DNA of 64,000 nt. Source: Toxotes chatareus. Lineage: Eukaryota; Chordata; Actinopteri; Toxotidae. The stretch lies in contig CM028882.1 in assembly GCA_016801885.1 (NCBI GenBank), positions 21,593,047 through 21,657,046 on the forward strand, given 5' to 3'. The translations under genes were made by a program, and so were the position numbers. Under the pieces are notes generated by a model. The model did not search any database. It saw only the letters and a program-made list of their open reading frames with translations, and had not been told where the DNA came from. Positions 13,301 to 26,244 of this stretch are shown piece after piece. Within the stretch, counting starts at the first letter, position 1; the number at the start of each line of letters is the position of its first letter.

Positions 13301-16300
13301 CTATACTATGACGCTTTTTTTTTTATGACATTTTGAGGTCAAAAAAATTTTTGACTTTTTTTGGCCGATTTTGACGCTTTTTACTATACTATGACCATTT
13401 TTATGACATTTTGAGGTCAAAAATTTTTTGACTTTTTTTGACCGATTTTGACGCCTTTACTATACTATGACGTTTTTTTATGACATTTTGAGGTCAAAAA
13501 ATTTTTTGACTTTTTTTGGCCGATTTTGACGCCTTTACTATACTATGATTTTTTTTTATGACATTTTGAGGTCAAAAAAATTTTTTGACTTTTTTTTGGC
13601 CGATTTTGACGCTTTTACTATACTATGACGTTTTTTTTATGACATTTTGAGGTCAAAAAAATTTTTTGACTTTTTTTGACCCATTTTGACGCCTTTACTA
13701 TACTATGACCTTTTTTATGACATTTTGAGGTCAAAAATTTTTTTTTGACTTTTTTTTTGCCGATTTTGACGCCTTTACTATACTATGACATTTTTTATGA
13801 CATTTTGAGGTCAAAAATTTTTTTGACTTTTTTTTGGCCGATTTTGACGCCATTTTACTATACTATTTTGACTTTTTTTATGACATTTTGAGGTCAAAAA
13901 TTTTTTTGACTTTTTTTGGTCAACCGATTTTTTTTTTTACTACTATACTATGACGTTTTTTATGACATTTTTGAGGTCAAAATTTTTTTTTTTGGCCGAT
14001 TTTTTATACTATGACGTTTTTTATGACATTTTGAGGTCAAAATTTTTGACTTTTTTGGCCGATTTTGACGCCTTTTACTATACTATGACGTTTTTTATGA
14101 CATTTTGAGGTCAAAAATTTTTTTTGACTTTTTTTGCCGATTTTGACGCCTTTACTATACTATGATTTTTTTATGACATTTTGAGGTCAAAAAAATTTTT
14201 TTTGACTTTTTTGGCCGATTTTGACGCTTTACTATACTATGATGCTTTTTTTATGACATTTTGAGGTCAAAAAAAATTTTTTTGACTTTTTTTTACCGAT
14301 TTTGACGCTTTACTATACTATGACCATTTTTTTATGACATTTTGAGGTCAAAAAATTTTTTTGACTTTTTTTGGCCGATTTTGATTTTTTTACTATACTA
14401 TGACGTTTTTTATGACATTTTGAGGTCAAAAATTTTTGACTATTTTTTTTTTTGAGGTCAAAATTTTTTGACTTTTTGGCCGATTTTGACGCCTTTACTA
14501 TACTATGACGTTTTTTATGACATTTTGAGGTCAAAAAAAATTTTTTGACTTTTTTGACCGATTTTGACGCCTTTACTATACTATGACGTTTTTTATGACA
14601 TTTTGAGGTCAAAAAAATTTTTTTTTTTTTTGACCCGATTTTGACTTTACTTTACTATACTAAATTTTTTTTTATGACATTTTTTTTTTTTGACTTTTTT
14701 ACCGATTTTGACGCTTTTACTATACTATGATTTTTTTTATGACATTTTGAGGCAAAAAAATTTTTTTGACTTTTTTTGGCCGATTTTGACGCCTTTACTA
14801 TACTATGACGTTTTTTTATGATTTTGAGGTCAAAAAAATTTTTTTGACTTTTTTTTGGCCGATTTTGACGCCTTTACTATACTATGATGACGTTTTTTAT
14901 GACATTTTGAGGTCAAAATTTTTTTTCTTTTTTTTTTTGGCCGATTTTGACGCTTTACTATACTATGACTTTTTTTATGACATTTTGAGGTCAAAATTTT
15001 GACTTTTTTTTTTTTTTTTTTTGGCCGATTTTGACGCCTTTACTATACTATGACGTTTTTTATGACATTTTGAGGTCAAAAATTTTTTGACTTTTTTTGG
15101 CCGATTTTGACGCTTCTTTTACTATACTATGACGTTTTTTTATGACATTTTGAGGTCAAAATTTTTTTTGACTTTTTTTTGGCCGATTTTGACGCCTTTA
15201 CTATACTATGACGTTTTTTATGACATTTTGAGGTCAAAAATTTTTTTGATTTTTTTTTACCGATTTTGACGCTTTTTTACTATACTATGACCATTTTTAT
15301 GACATTTTGAGGTCAAAATTTTTTTGACTTTTTTGGCCGATTTGACGCCTTTACTATACTATGACGTTTTTATGACATTTTGAGGTCAAATTTTTTTTTG
15401 ACTTTTTTGGCCGATTTTGACGCTTTACTATACTATGACGTTTTTTTATGACATTTTGAGGTCAAAAATTTTTTGACTTTTTTTTACCGATTTTGACGCT
15501 TTTACTATACTATGATTTTTTTTATGACATTTTGAGGTCAAAAAATTTTTTTGACTTTTTTTGGCCGATTTTGACGCTTTACTATACTATATGACGTTTT
15601 TTTATGACATTTTGAGGTCAAAATTTTTTTGACTTTTTTTTTTGACCGATTTTGACGATTTTTTACTATACTATGACCGCTTTTTTATGACATTTTGAGG
15701 TCAAAAATTTTTTTTTTTTTTGGCCGATTTTGACGCCTTACTATACTATGACGTTTTTTATGACATTTTGATTTTTTTTTTTTTGACATTTTGAGGTTTT
15801 TAAAACTATTTTTTTGATTTTGAGGTCAAAATTTTTTTTTGACTTTTTGATTTTGACGCCTTTACTATACTATGACGTTTTTTATGACATTTTGAGGTCA
15901 AAAATTTTTTTTTTTTTTTTTTTTACCGATTTTGACGCCTTTACTATACTATGACGTTTTTTATGATATTTTTGAGGTCAAAAAAATTTTTTGACTTTTT
16001 TTTTGGCCGATTTTGACGCTTTACTATACTATGACGTTTTTTTATGACATTTTGAGGTCAAAACATTTTGACTTTTTTTGGCCGAAAAAATACTATTTGA
16101 CGCGTTTTTTTTTTTTGAGGTCAAAATTTTGACGACTTTTTTTATTTTATACTATGACTTTTTTTTTTTGATTTTTTTTTGACTTTTTTTTGAGGTCAAA
16201 ATTTTTTTGACTTTTTTTTTACGATTTTGACGCTTTTTTACTATACTATGATTTTTTATGACATTTTGAGGTCAAAATTTTTTTGACTTTTTTGGCCGAT

Positions 16301-19300
16301 TTTGACGCTTTTTACTATATACTATGACGTTTTTTATGACATTTTGAGGTCAAAAATTTTTTTTGACTTTTTTTTTGGCCGATTTTGACGCTTTTACTAT
16401 ACTATGACGTTTTTTTTATGACATTTTGAGGTCAAACTTTTTTTTTGACTTTTTTTTTGGCCGATTTTGACGCTTTTACTATACTATGACGTTTTTTTAT
16501 GACATTTTGAGGTCAAAAAATTTTTGACTTTTTTTGGCCGATTTTTTTTACTATACTATACTATGACGCTTTTTTATGACATTTTGAGGTCAAAAAATTT
16601 TTTTTTTTTTTTTTTGACCGATTTTGACGCTTGACTTTACTATACTATGACGCTTTTTTTATGACATTTTGAGGTCAAAAAATTTTTTTTGACTTTTTTT
16701 TGACCGATTTTGACGCCTTTACTATACTATGACTTTTTTTTTATGACATTTTGAGGTCAAAATTTTTTTTTGACTTTTTTTACCGATTTTGACGCCTTTT
16801 ACTATACTATGACGTTTTTTTATGACATTTTGAGGTCAAAAATTTTTTGACTTTTTTTGACCGATTTTGACGCTTCTTTACTATACTATGACCATTTTTT
16901 ATGACATTTTGAGGTCAAAAAATTTTTTGACTTTTTTTTACCGATTTTGACGCCTTACTATTTTGACGCTTTTTTACTATACTATGATTTTTTTTTATGA
17001 CATTTTGAGGTACTATAAAAATTTTTTTTGACTTTTTTTTTGACTTTTTTTTGACGATTTGACTTTACTATACTATGGTTTTTTTTTATGACATTTTGAG
17101 GTCAAAAATTTTTTGACTTTTTTTGGCCGATTTTGACGCCTTTACTATACTATGACCTTTTTTTATGACATTTTGAGGTCAAAATTTTTTTTTTTTTTTT
17201 TTTGGCCGATTTTGACGCTTTACTTTACTATACTATGATTTTTTTTTTTTATGACATTTTGAGGTCAAAATTTTTTTGACTTTTTTTGGCCGATTTTGAC
17301 GCTTTTACTATACTATATACTATGACTTTTTATGACATTTTGAGGTCAAAATTTTTTGACTTTTTTTGACCGATTTTTTGCTTTTTTTACTATACTATGA
17401 TGACTTTTTTTTATGACATTTTGAGGTCAAAAATTTTTTGACTTTTTTTGGCCGATTTTGACGCTTTACTATACTATATGACGTTTTTTATGACATTTTG
17501 AGGTCAAAAATTTTTTGACTTTTTTTTTTGACCCTATTTTGACGCTTTTTTACTATACTATGACATTTTTTTATGACATTTTGAGGTCAAAATTTTTTTG
17601 ACGCTTTTTTTTTTTCAAAAAATTTTTTGACTTTTTTGACGATTTTTTACTATACTATGATTTTTTTATGACATTTTGAGGTCAAAAAATTTTTTGACTT
17701 TTTTTGACCGATTTTGACGCCTTTACTATACTATGACATTTTTTTATGACATTTTGTCAAAAAATTTTTTGACTTTTTTTGACCGATTTTGACGCTTTTA
17801 CTATACGCTTTTTATATGACATTTTTATCAAAAATTTTTTGACTTTTTTGAGGTTACTATACTAAAAAAATTTGAGGTCTTTTTTGACCGATTTTGACGC
17901 CTTTACTATACTATGACGTTTTTTTATGACATTTTGAGGTCAAAATTTTTTTTTTTGACTTTTTTTGGCCGATTTTGACGCCTTTACTATACTATGACGT
18001 TTTTTATGACATTTTGAGGTCAAAAATTTTTTTGACTTTTTTTTGACCGATTTTGACGCCTTTACTTTACTATACTATGACTTTTTTTTTATGACATTTT
18101 GAGGTCAAAATTTTTTTTGACTTTTTTTTGACCGATTTTGACGCCTTTTACTATACTATGACGTTTTTTTATGACATTTTGAGGTCAAAAAAAAATTTGA
18201 CTTTTTTTGACCCGATTTTGACGCCTTTACTATACTATGATTTTTTTATGACATTTTGAGGTCAAAAAAAACTTTTTTTTTTTTGACTTTTTTGGCCGAT
18301 TTTGACGCATTTTACTATACTATGACGCTTTTTATGACATTTTGAGGAGGTAAAAAATTTTTTGACATTTTTTTGACCCATTTTGACGCTGACTTTACTA
18401 TACTATGACGTTTTTTTATGACATTTGAGGTCAAAAAATTTTTTTGACTTTTTTTGACCGATTTTGACGACTTTTACTATACTATGACCATTTTTTATGA
18501 CATTTTGAGGTCAAAAATTTTTTTGACTTTTTTTGACCGATTTTGACGCCTTACTATACTATGACGCATTTTTTTTATGACATTTTGAGGTCAAAAATTT
18601 TTTTTGACTTTTTTTGGCCGATTTTGACGCCTTTACTATACTATGACGCTTTTTTATGACATTTTGAGGTCAAAAATTTTTTGACTTTTTTTGGCCGATT
18701 TTGACGCCTTTACTATACTATGACCTTTTTTATGACACTTTTGAGGTCAAAAAAATTTTTGACTTTTTTTGGCCGATTTTGACGCTTTACTATACTATGA
18801 CATTTTTTTATGACATTTTGAGGTCAAAATTTTTTGACTTTTTTTTGGCCGATTTTGATTTTCTTTACTATACTATGACGTTTTTATGACATTTTGAGGT
18901 CAAAAATTTTTTGACTTTTTTTTGGCCGATTTTGACGCTTTTACTATACTATGATTTTTTTATGACATTTTGAAAAAAAAAATTTTTTTGACTTTTTTTG
19001 ACCGATTTTGACGCTTCTTTTACTATACTATGACGTTTTTTATGACATTTGAGGTCAAAAATTTTTTTTTTTTTTTTTGGCCGATTTTGACGCTTTACTA
19101 TATACTATGACGTTTTTTATGACATTTTGAGGTCAAAAAATTTTTGACTTTTTTTTTGGCCGATTTTGACGCTTTTATTTGACGGTTTGAGGTCAAAAAT
19201 TTTTGACTTTTTTTTTTATGACATTTTGATACTATGATGAAAAAAATGATTTTGAGGTCAAAAATTTTTTTTTTTTTTGGCCCATTTTGACGCTTTTACT

Positions 19301-21110
19301 ATACTATGACGTTTTTTATGACATTTTGAGGTCAAAAATTTTTGACTTTTTTTGACCCATTTTGACGCCTTTACTATACTATGACGTTTTTTATGACATT
19401 TTGAGGTCAAAATTTTTTTGACTTTTTTTGACCGATTTTGACGCCTTTACTATACTATGACGTTTTTTATGACATTTTGAGGTCAAAAAAAAAAAAATTT
19501 TGATACTATGACCATTTTTTTTTGACCGATTTTGACGTTTTTTAGTATACTATGACCTTTTTTTATGACATTTTGACATTTTTTTATGAAATTTTGTTCA
19601 AATTTTTTTTTTGACTGATTTTGACGCCTTTTACTATACTATGACGTTTTTTATGACATTTTGAGGTCAAAAAAATTTTTGACTTTTTTTTGGCCGATTT
19701 TGACGCCTTTACTATACTATGACGTTTTTTATGACATTTTGAGGTCAAAAAATTTTTTTGACTTTTTTTTGACCCATTTTGACACCTTACTATACTATGA
19801 CCTTTTTTATGACATTTTGAGGTCAAAAATTTTTTTTGACTTTTTTGACCCATTTTGACGCCTTTACTATACTATGACGCTTTTTATGACATTTTGAGGC
19901 CAAAAAATTTTTTGACTTTTTTGACCGATTTTGACGCCTTTTACTATACTATGACGTTTTTTATGACATTTTGAGGTCAGAAAATTTTTTGACTTTTTTT
20001 TGACCGATTTTGACCTTTTACTATACTATGACGTTTTTTATGACATTTTGAGGTCAAAAAATTTTTTGACTTTTTTTTGACCGATTTTGACGCCGATCTT
20101 ACTATACTATGACCATTTTTTATGACATTTTGAGGTCAAAAAATTTTTTGACTTTTTTTTTGACCCATTTTGACGCTCTTTACTATACTATGACGTTTTT
20201 TATGACATTTTGAGGTAAAATTTTTTTTTTTTTTTTGACCCATTTTGACGCTTTTTTATGACATTTTAGTATACTATGACCATTTTTTTATTTATATGAC
20301 ATTTTGAGGTCAAAAAATTTTTGACTTTTTTTTTGACCCATTTTGACTTTACTTTAGTATACTATTACCATTTTAATGACATTTTGAGGCCCAAAAAAAT
20401 TTTGACTTTTTTTTGACTGATATTGACGCCTTTAGTATACTATGACGTTTTTATGACATTTTGAGGTCAAAAATTTTTTTGACTTTTTTTGGTTTTTTTT
20501 GACGCCTTTACTATACTATGACCATGACGCTTTTTTTATGACTTTTTGAGGTCAAAATTTTTTTTTCTTTTTTTTTTTTTGACCCATTTTGACACCTTAG
20601 TATACTATGACCTTTTTTATGACATTTGAGGTCAAAAATTTTTGACTTTTTTTGACCCATTTTGACGCCTTTACTATACTATGACCATTTTATGACATTT
20701 GAGGTCAAAAAAAATTTGACTTTTTTGACCCATTTTGACGCCTTTAGTATACTATGGCCATTTTAGGTCAAAAAACGTTTTGAGGTCAAAAAATTTTTAT
20801 TTTTTTTGAGGTCAAAAAATTTTTTCACTTTTTTGACCCATTTTGACGCCTTTTAGTATACTATGACCATTTTTTATGACATTTTGAGGCCAAAAAATTT
20901 TTACTTTTTTTTGACCCATTTTGATGCCTTAGTATACTATGACCATTTTTATGACATTTTGAGGTAAAAAATTTTGACTTTTTTTTTGACCCATTTTGAC
21001 GCTTCTTTAATATACTATGACATTTTTTTACGATTTTTTTGAGGTCAAAAATTTTTTGACTTTTTTTGACCCATTTTGACTTTTTAGTATACTATGACCA
21101 TTTTTAGGAC
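7380..21110. repeat. Core block of satellite (type B units)
   Basis: Core units carry CTATACTATGACG, TTATGACATTTTGAGGTC and GGCCGATTTTGACGC. They have highly variable T- and A-tract lengths, frequent partial units and scrambled joins, for example around 13000-13080, 15770-15850, 16080-16200 and 17580-17880. The irregularity may reflect ongoing unequal exchange, but homopolymer and consensus errors in long-read assembly would look the same. Confidence 0.8.
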
Positions 21111-21190
21111 GTTTTGAAGGTCAAAAAAAATTTCACTTTTTTTGACCCATTTTGACGACTTAGTATACTATGACCATTTTTACCACATTT

Positions 21191-21940
21191 TAAACAGATG
21201 TGCACATGTATTGTTTATGTATTTAAGTATGGTGTGATACGTATGTATACTATATATATATATATATATATATATATTGCACATTAGTGTCGCATTCAGT
21301 ATTGCACATTTTGGTATTACATTCAGTGTCAATTGCACATGTTGCGATAGTTAACAGAAAGTATTGCACATGAGTCCTTAGTGGCGGAGTATTTCAGAAA
21401 CTTCCCACTGGAGTTTAGGGCAGTTATAGCTTTTGGGAAGAAGCTATTTTTGAGTCTATTGGTTTTGTCTTGATACACCTGTAGCGCCTCCCAGAGGGTA
21501 GCAGGTCAAACAGGTCAGAGCCAGGGTGGGAGCTGTCCTTGATAATGTTTGTGGCTCTGCTGAGGCAGCGGGTGTTGTAGATGTCCAACAGGGAGGGGAG
21601 AGGGCAGCCAATGATCTTCTGTGCTGTTTTCACGACCCTCTGTAGCCTCTCCCTGTCTGCTGCAGTGCAGCTGCCGTACCATACGCTGATGCAGTATGTC
21701 AGCAGGCTCTCAATGGATGAGTGGTAGAAGGTCAGCAGCAGATTGGAGTTTAGCTTGTGCTTCCTGAGGACTCTCAGAAAGTGTAGCCGCTGCTGAGCCT
21801 TCTTGGTGATTGACGTGATGTTCTCTGACCAGGAGATGTCGGCCGAGATGATGACGCCAAGAAACCTGATGGTGTGGACCCTCTCCACACACTCGCCGTT
21901 GATGTAGAGGGGGGCTGGGTCTGTGCGGTGCCTCCTGAAG
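21191..21940 (-). mobile_element. 5'-truncated L2/Maui-like LINE fragment, copy 1
   Basis: The minus strand encodes the C-terminal part of a non-LTR retrotransposon polyprotein, from about the RRHRTDPAPLYING segment through RFLGVIISADISW, LLTYCISVW and DLLPSGRRYR, then frays near the 3' UTR. This matches what I know of the end of the reverse transcriptase region in fish L2/Maui-type LINEs, without the catalytic core. A (TA)n run lies in the 3' UTR near 21250. Compared with copy 2 it lacks about 143 bp of 3' terminal sequence. The deletion joins at a short TTTA/TAAA overlap, and a 1-base difference near 21465 shortens the reading frame. It is not functional. Confidence 0.8.
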
Positions 21941-24038
21941 TTGAGGTCAAAAAAAAATTTCACTTTTTTTTGACCCATTTTGACGCCTTAGTATACTATG
22001 ACCACTTTTACGACTTTTGGAGGTCCAAAAAAACTTTTTTGACACATTTTTTTGACCTATTACCATTTTTTGACGACTTTTGGGGGTCAAAAAATAGTAT
22101 ACTTTGTTACCATTTTTTTAGTATACTATGACCTTTTGGGGGTCAAAAAAATTTCACTTTTTTTGACCCATTTTCATTAGTATTTGTTGACCATTTTACG
22201 ACTTTTGGAGGTCAAAAAAAAAATATTTCACTTTTTTTGACTATTTTGACCTTAGTATACTATGACCATTTTTGAGGTTGAGGTAAAAAAATTTCACTTT
22301 TTTTGACCCATTTTGACGCCTTAGTATACTATGACCATTTTTATGACTTTTGGAGGTCAAAAAAAATTTCACTTTTTTTGACTGATTTTGACGCCTTAGT
22401 ATACTATGACCATTTTTACCACATTTTGAGGTCAATAAAATTTTTCACTTTTTTTGGCCCATTTTGACGCCTTAGTATACAATGACCATTTTTAGGACAT
22501 TTGGAGGTCAAGAAAAAATTTCACTTTTGTTGACCCATTTTGACGCCTTAGTATACTATGACCATTTTTACCACGTTTTGAGGTCAAAAAAAATTTTCAC
22601 TTTTTTTGACCCATTTTGACGCCTTAGTATACTATGACCATTTTTAGGACTTTTGGAGGTCAAGAAAAAATTTCACTTTTTTTGACCCATTTTGACGCCT
22701 TAGTATACTATGACCATTTTTATGACTTTTGGAGGTCAAGAAAAAATTTCACTTTTTTTGACTGATATTGACGCCTTAGTATACTATGACCATTTTTACC
22801 ACATTTTGAGGTCAATAAAATTTTTCACTTTTTTGGCCCATTTTGACGCCTTAGTATACTATGACCATTTTTAGGACATTTGGAGGTCAAGAAAAAATTT
22901 CACTTTTGTTGACCCATTTTGACGCCTTAGTATACTATGACCATTTTTACCACGTTTTGAGGTCAAAAAAATTTTCACTTTTGTTGACCCATTTTGACGC
23001 CTTAGTATACTATTACCATTTTTACCACATTTTGGAGGCCAAAAAAAAATTTCACTTTTTTTGACTGATATTGACGCCTTAGTATACTATGACCATTTTT
23101 ACCACATTTTGAGGTCAAAAAAAATTTCACTTTTTTTGACGCCTTAGTATACTATGACCATTTTTAGGACTTTTGGAGGTCAAGAAAAAATTTCACTTTT
23201 TTTGACCCATTTTGACGCCTTAGTATACTATGACCATTTTAGGACTTTTGGAGGTCAAAAAAAAACTTCACTTTTTTTGACCCATTTTGACGCCTTAGTA
23301 TACTATGACCATTTTTAGGACATTTGGAGGTCAAGAAAAAATTTCACTTTTGTTGGCCCATTTTGACGCCTTAGTATACTATGGCCATTTTTACCACGTT
23401 TTGAGGTCAAAAAAAATTTTCACTTTTTTTGAGGTCAAAAATTTTTTTCACTTTTTTTGACCCATTTTGACGCCTTAGTATACTATGACCATTTTTACGA
23501 CTTTTGGAGGCCAAAAATAAATTTCACTTTTTTTGACCCATTTTGACGCCTTAGTATACTATGACCATTTTTAGGACTTTTGGAGGTCAAAAAAAAATTT
23601 CACTTTTTTTGACCCATTTTGACGCCTTAGTATACTATGACCATTTTTAGGACTTTTGGAGGTCAAAAAAAAACTTCACTTTTTTTGACCCATTTTGACG
23701 CCTTAATATACTATGACCATTTTTACGACTTTTGGAGGTCAAAAAATTTTTTCACTTTTTTTGACCCATTTTGACGCCTTAGTATACTATGACCATTTTT
23801 AGGACTTTTGGAGGTCAAAAAAAAATTTCACTTTTTTTGACCCATTTTGACGACTTAGTATACTATGACCATTTTTACCGCATTTTAAGGTCAAAAAAAA
23901 ATTTCACTTTTTTTGACCGATTGTGACGTCTTAGTATACTATGACCATTTTTACGACTTTTGGAGGTCAAAAAAAAATTTCACTTTTTTTGACCCATTTT
24001 GACGACTTAGTAGACTATGACCATTTTTACCACATTTT

Positions 24039-24237
24039 ATAGAATAGAATTCCTTTATTGTCATTATACGTAAGTACAACGAGATTAAGCCACCACCAGT
24101 ATCAGTGCAAAAGCAGTGTAAAATAAGATAATAAAAGATCTGAAGTATAAAATAAAATATAAACTAAAATATTTACAAAATAAACAGATGTGCACATGTA
24201 TTGTTTATGTATTTAAGTATGGTGTGATACGTATGTA

Positions 24238-24271
<34 letters not shown>

Positions 24272-24934
24272 CACATTAGTGTCGCATTCGGTATTGCACA
24301 TTTTGGTATTACATTCAGTGTCAATTGCACATGTTGCGATAGTTAACAGAAAGTATTGCACATGAGTCATTAGTGGCCGGAGTATTTCAGAAACTTCCCA
24401 CTGGAGTTTAGGGCAGTTATAGCTTTTGGGAAGAAGCTATTTTTGAGTCTATTGGTTTTTGTCTTGATACACCTGTAGCGCCTCCCAGAGGGTAGCAGGT
24501 CAAACAGGTCAGAGCCAGGGTGGGAGCTGTCCTTGATAATGTTTGTGGCTCTGCTGAGGCAGCGGGTGTTGTAGATGTCCAACAGGGAGGGGAGAGGGCA
24601 GCCAATGATCTTCTGTGCTGTTTTCACGACCCTCTGTAGCTCTCTCCTGTCTGCTGCAGTGCAGCTGCCGCACCATACGCTGATGCAGTATGTCAGCAGG
24701 CTCTCAATGGATGAGTGGTAGAAGGTCAGCAGCAGATTGGAGTTTAGCTTGTGCTTCCTGAGGACTCTCAGAAAGTGTAGCCGCTGCTGAGCCTTCTTGG
24801 TGATTGACGTGATGTTCTCTGACCAGGAGATGTCGGCCGAGATGATGACGCCAAGAAACCTGATGGTGTGGACCCTCTCCACACACTCGCCGTTGATGTA
24901 GAGGGGGGCTGGGTCTGTGCGGTGCCTCCTGAAG
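24039..24934 (-). mobile_element. 5'-truncated L2/Maui-like LINE fragment, copy 2
   Basis: This is nearly identical to copy 1 with an offset of about 2.99 kb, but it keeps the 3' terminus (24039-24180, including the GAATTCCTTTATTGTCATTA block that I associate with fish L2 3' ends, as seen on the plus strand). The minus frame continues further than in copy 1, through ITALNSSGKFL. The first dozen residues of the longest frame (MGQKKVKFFFDL) come from the neighbouring satellite unit and are not part of the LINE. A (TA)n run sits near 24240-24270. There is no reverse transcriptase active site, so it is a dead 5'-truncated insertion. Confidence 0.82.
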
Positions 24935-26244
24935 TTGAGGTCAAAAAAAAATTTCACTTTTTTTTGACCCATTTTGACGCCTTAGTATACTATGACCACT
25001 TTTACGACTTTTGGAGGTCCAAAAAAATTTTCACTTTTTTTGACCCATTTTGACGCCTTAGTATACTATTACCATTTTTACGACTTTTGGGGGTCAAAAA
25101 AATGTTTTCACTTTTGTTGACCCATTTTGACGCCTTAGTATACTATGACCATTTTTACCACGTTTTGAGGTCAAAAAAAAATTTCACTTTTTTTGACCCA
25201 TTTTGACGCCTTAGTATACTATGACCATTTTTACGACTTTTGGAGGTCAAAAAAAAATTTCACTTTTTTTGACCTATTTTGACACCTTAGTATACTATGA
25301 CCATTTTTACCGCATTTTGAGGTAAAAAAAAAAATTTCACTTTTTTTGACCGATTTTGACGCCTTAGTATACTATGACCATTTTTATGACTTTTGGAGGT
25401 CAAGAAAAAATTTTCACTTTTTTTGACCCATTTTGACGCCTTAGTATACTATTACCATTTTTACGACTTTTGGGGGTCAAAAAAATGTTTTCACTTTTTT
25501 TGACCCATTTTGACGCCTTTTATTATGACCACATTTTGAGGGCAAAAAAAATTTTCACTTTTTTTGACCCATTTTGACGCCTTAGTATACTATTACCATT
25601 TTTACGACTTTTGGAGGTCAAAAAAAATTTTCACTTTTTTTGACCCATTTTGACGCCTTACTATACTATTACCATTTTTACGACTTTTGGAGGTCAAAAA
25701 AAAAATTTCACTTTTTTTGACAGATTTTGACGCCTTACTATACTATGACCATTTTTTAGGACTTTTGGAGGTAAAAAAAAAATGTCCCTTTTTTTTACCG
25801 ATTTTGACGCCTTACTATACTATGACCATTTTTACGACTTTTGGAGGTCAAACAAAATTTCACTTTTTTTTGACCGATTTTGACGCCTTAGTATACTATG
25901 ACCATTTTTAGGACTTTTGGAGGTCAAAAAAAAGTTTTACTTTTTTTGACCGATTTTGACGCCTTACTATGCTATGACCATTTTTATGACATTTTGAGGC
26001 CGTTTTAAAAAATGACTTTTTTTTTTCCATTTTGACGCCTTACTATACTATGACCATTTTTATGACATTTTGAGGCCGTTCTAAAAAATGCCTTTTTTTT
26101 TGTCCATTTTTAGGCCTTATTATACTATGACCATTTTTATGACATTTTGAGCTCTTACTTAATTATGACTTATTTTCACGCCTTACGGCCGTATGACATG
26201 TGTTGTGACATTTTGAGGTCTTTCGGCCATATGACACTTTTCTT

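Larger units (their letters stand above)
21110..26130. repeat. Right flank block of satellite (type A units) with two LINE insertions
   Basis: Type A units resume here with TTAGTATACTATGACC and GGAGGTCAA. The block is interrupted by L2-like LINE fragments at 21191-21940 and 24039-24934. Units immediately beside both insertions share private variants: GACGACTTAG and TACCACATTTT on the low-coordinate side, and GACCACTTTTACGAC with GGAGGTCC on the high-coordinate side. About 3 kb containing insertion plus array was therefore duplicated as one piece. Confidence 0.8.
5145..26240. repeat. About 21-kb AT-rich satellite array, unit about 76 bp
   Basis: Roughly 270 tandem units form the array. Two spacings I counted directly (GACGCC at 6251 to 6327, GACGC at 15033 to 15109) are both 76 bp. 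A flank-type unit runs GACGCCTTAGTATACTATG, then ACCATTTTTACGACTTTTGG, then AGGTCAAAA, an A/T tract, and CACTTTTTTTGACCCATTTT. Each unit contains the palindrome TAGTATACTA (or the related TACTATACTATG) and a potential hairpin between GGTCAAAAA and TTTTTGACC. Unit type changes along the array. Edge units (about 5150-5450 and 26130-26230) carry CTTACGGCCGTATGAC. Flank units carry ACGACTTTTGGAGGTC. Core units carry ATGACATTTTGAGGTC and GGCCGATTTTGACGC. Open frames within it are by-products of the period and not genes. Confidence 0.97.

Noticed and set aside
6325..19858. Many open frames of 60-99 codons with Lys/His-rich or Phe/Tyr-rich repeats
   Set aside because: They follow the satellite period on both strands, share the same short peptides in each unit and have no independent features, so they are by-products of tandem repetition.
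21424..24972. Full reverse transcriptase genes in the two LINE copies
   Set aside because: Only the C-terminal region downstream of the catalytic core is present, and the first residues of the long frames come from satellite sequence.
5145..26240. CRISPR-like regular repeat array
   Set aside because: Units are contiguous AT-rich satellite monomers without unique spacers, and the sequence is a vertebrate genome.
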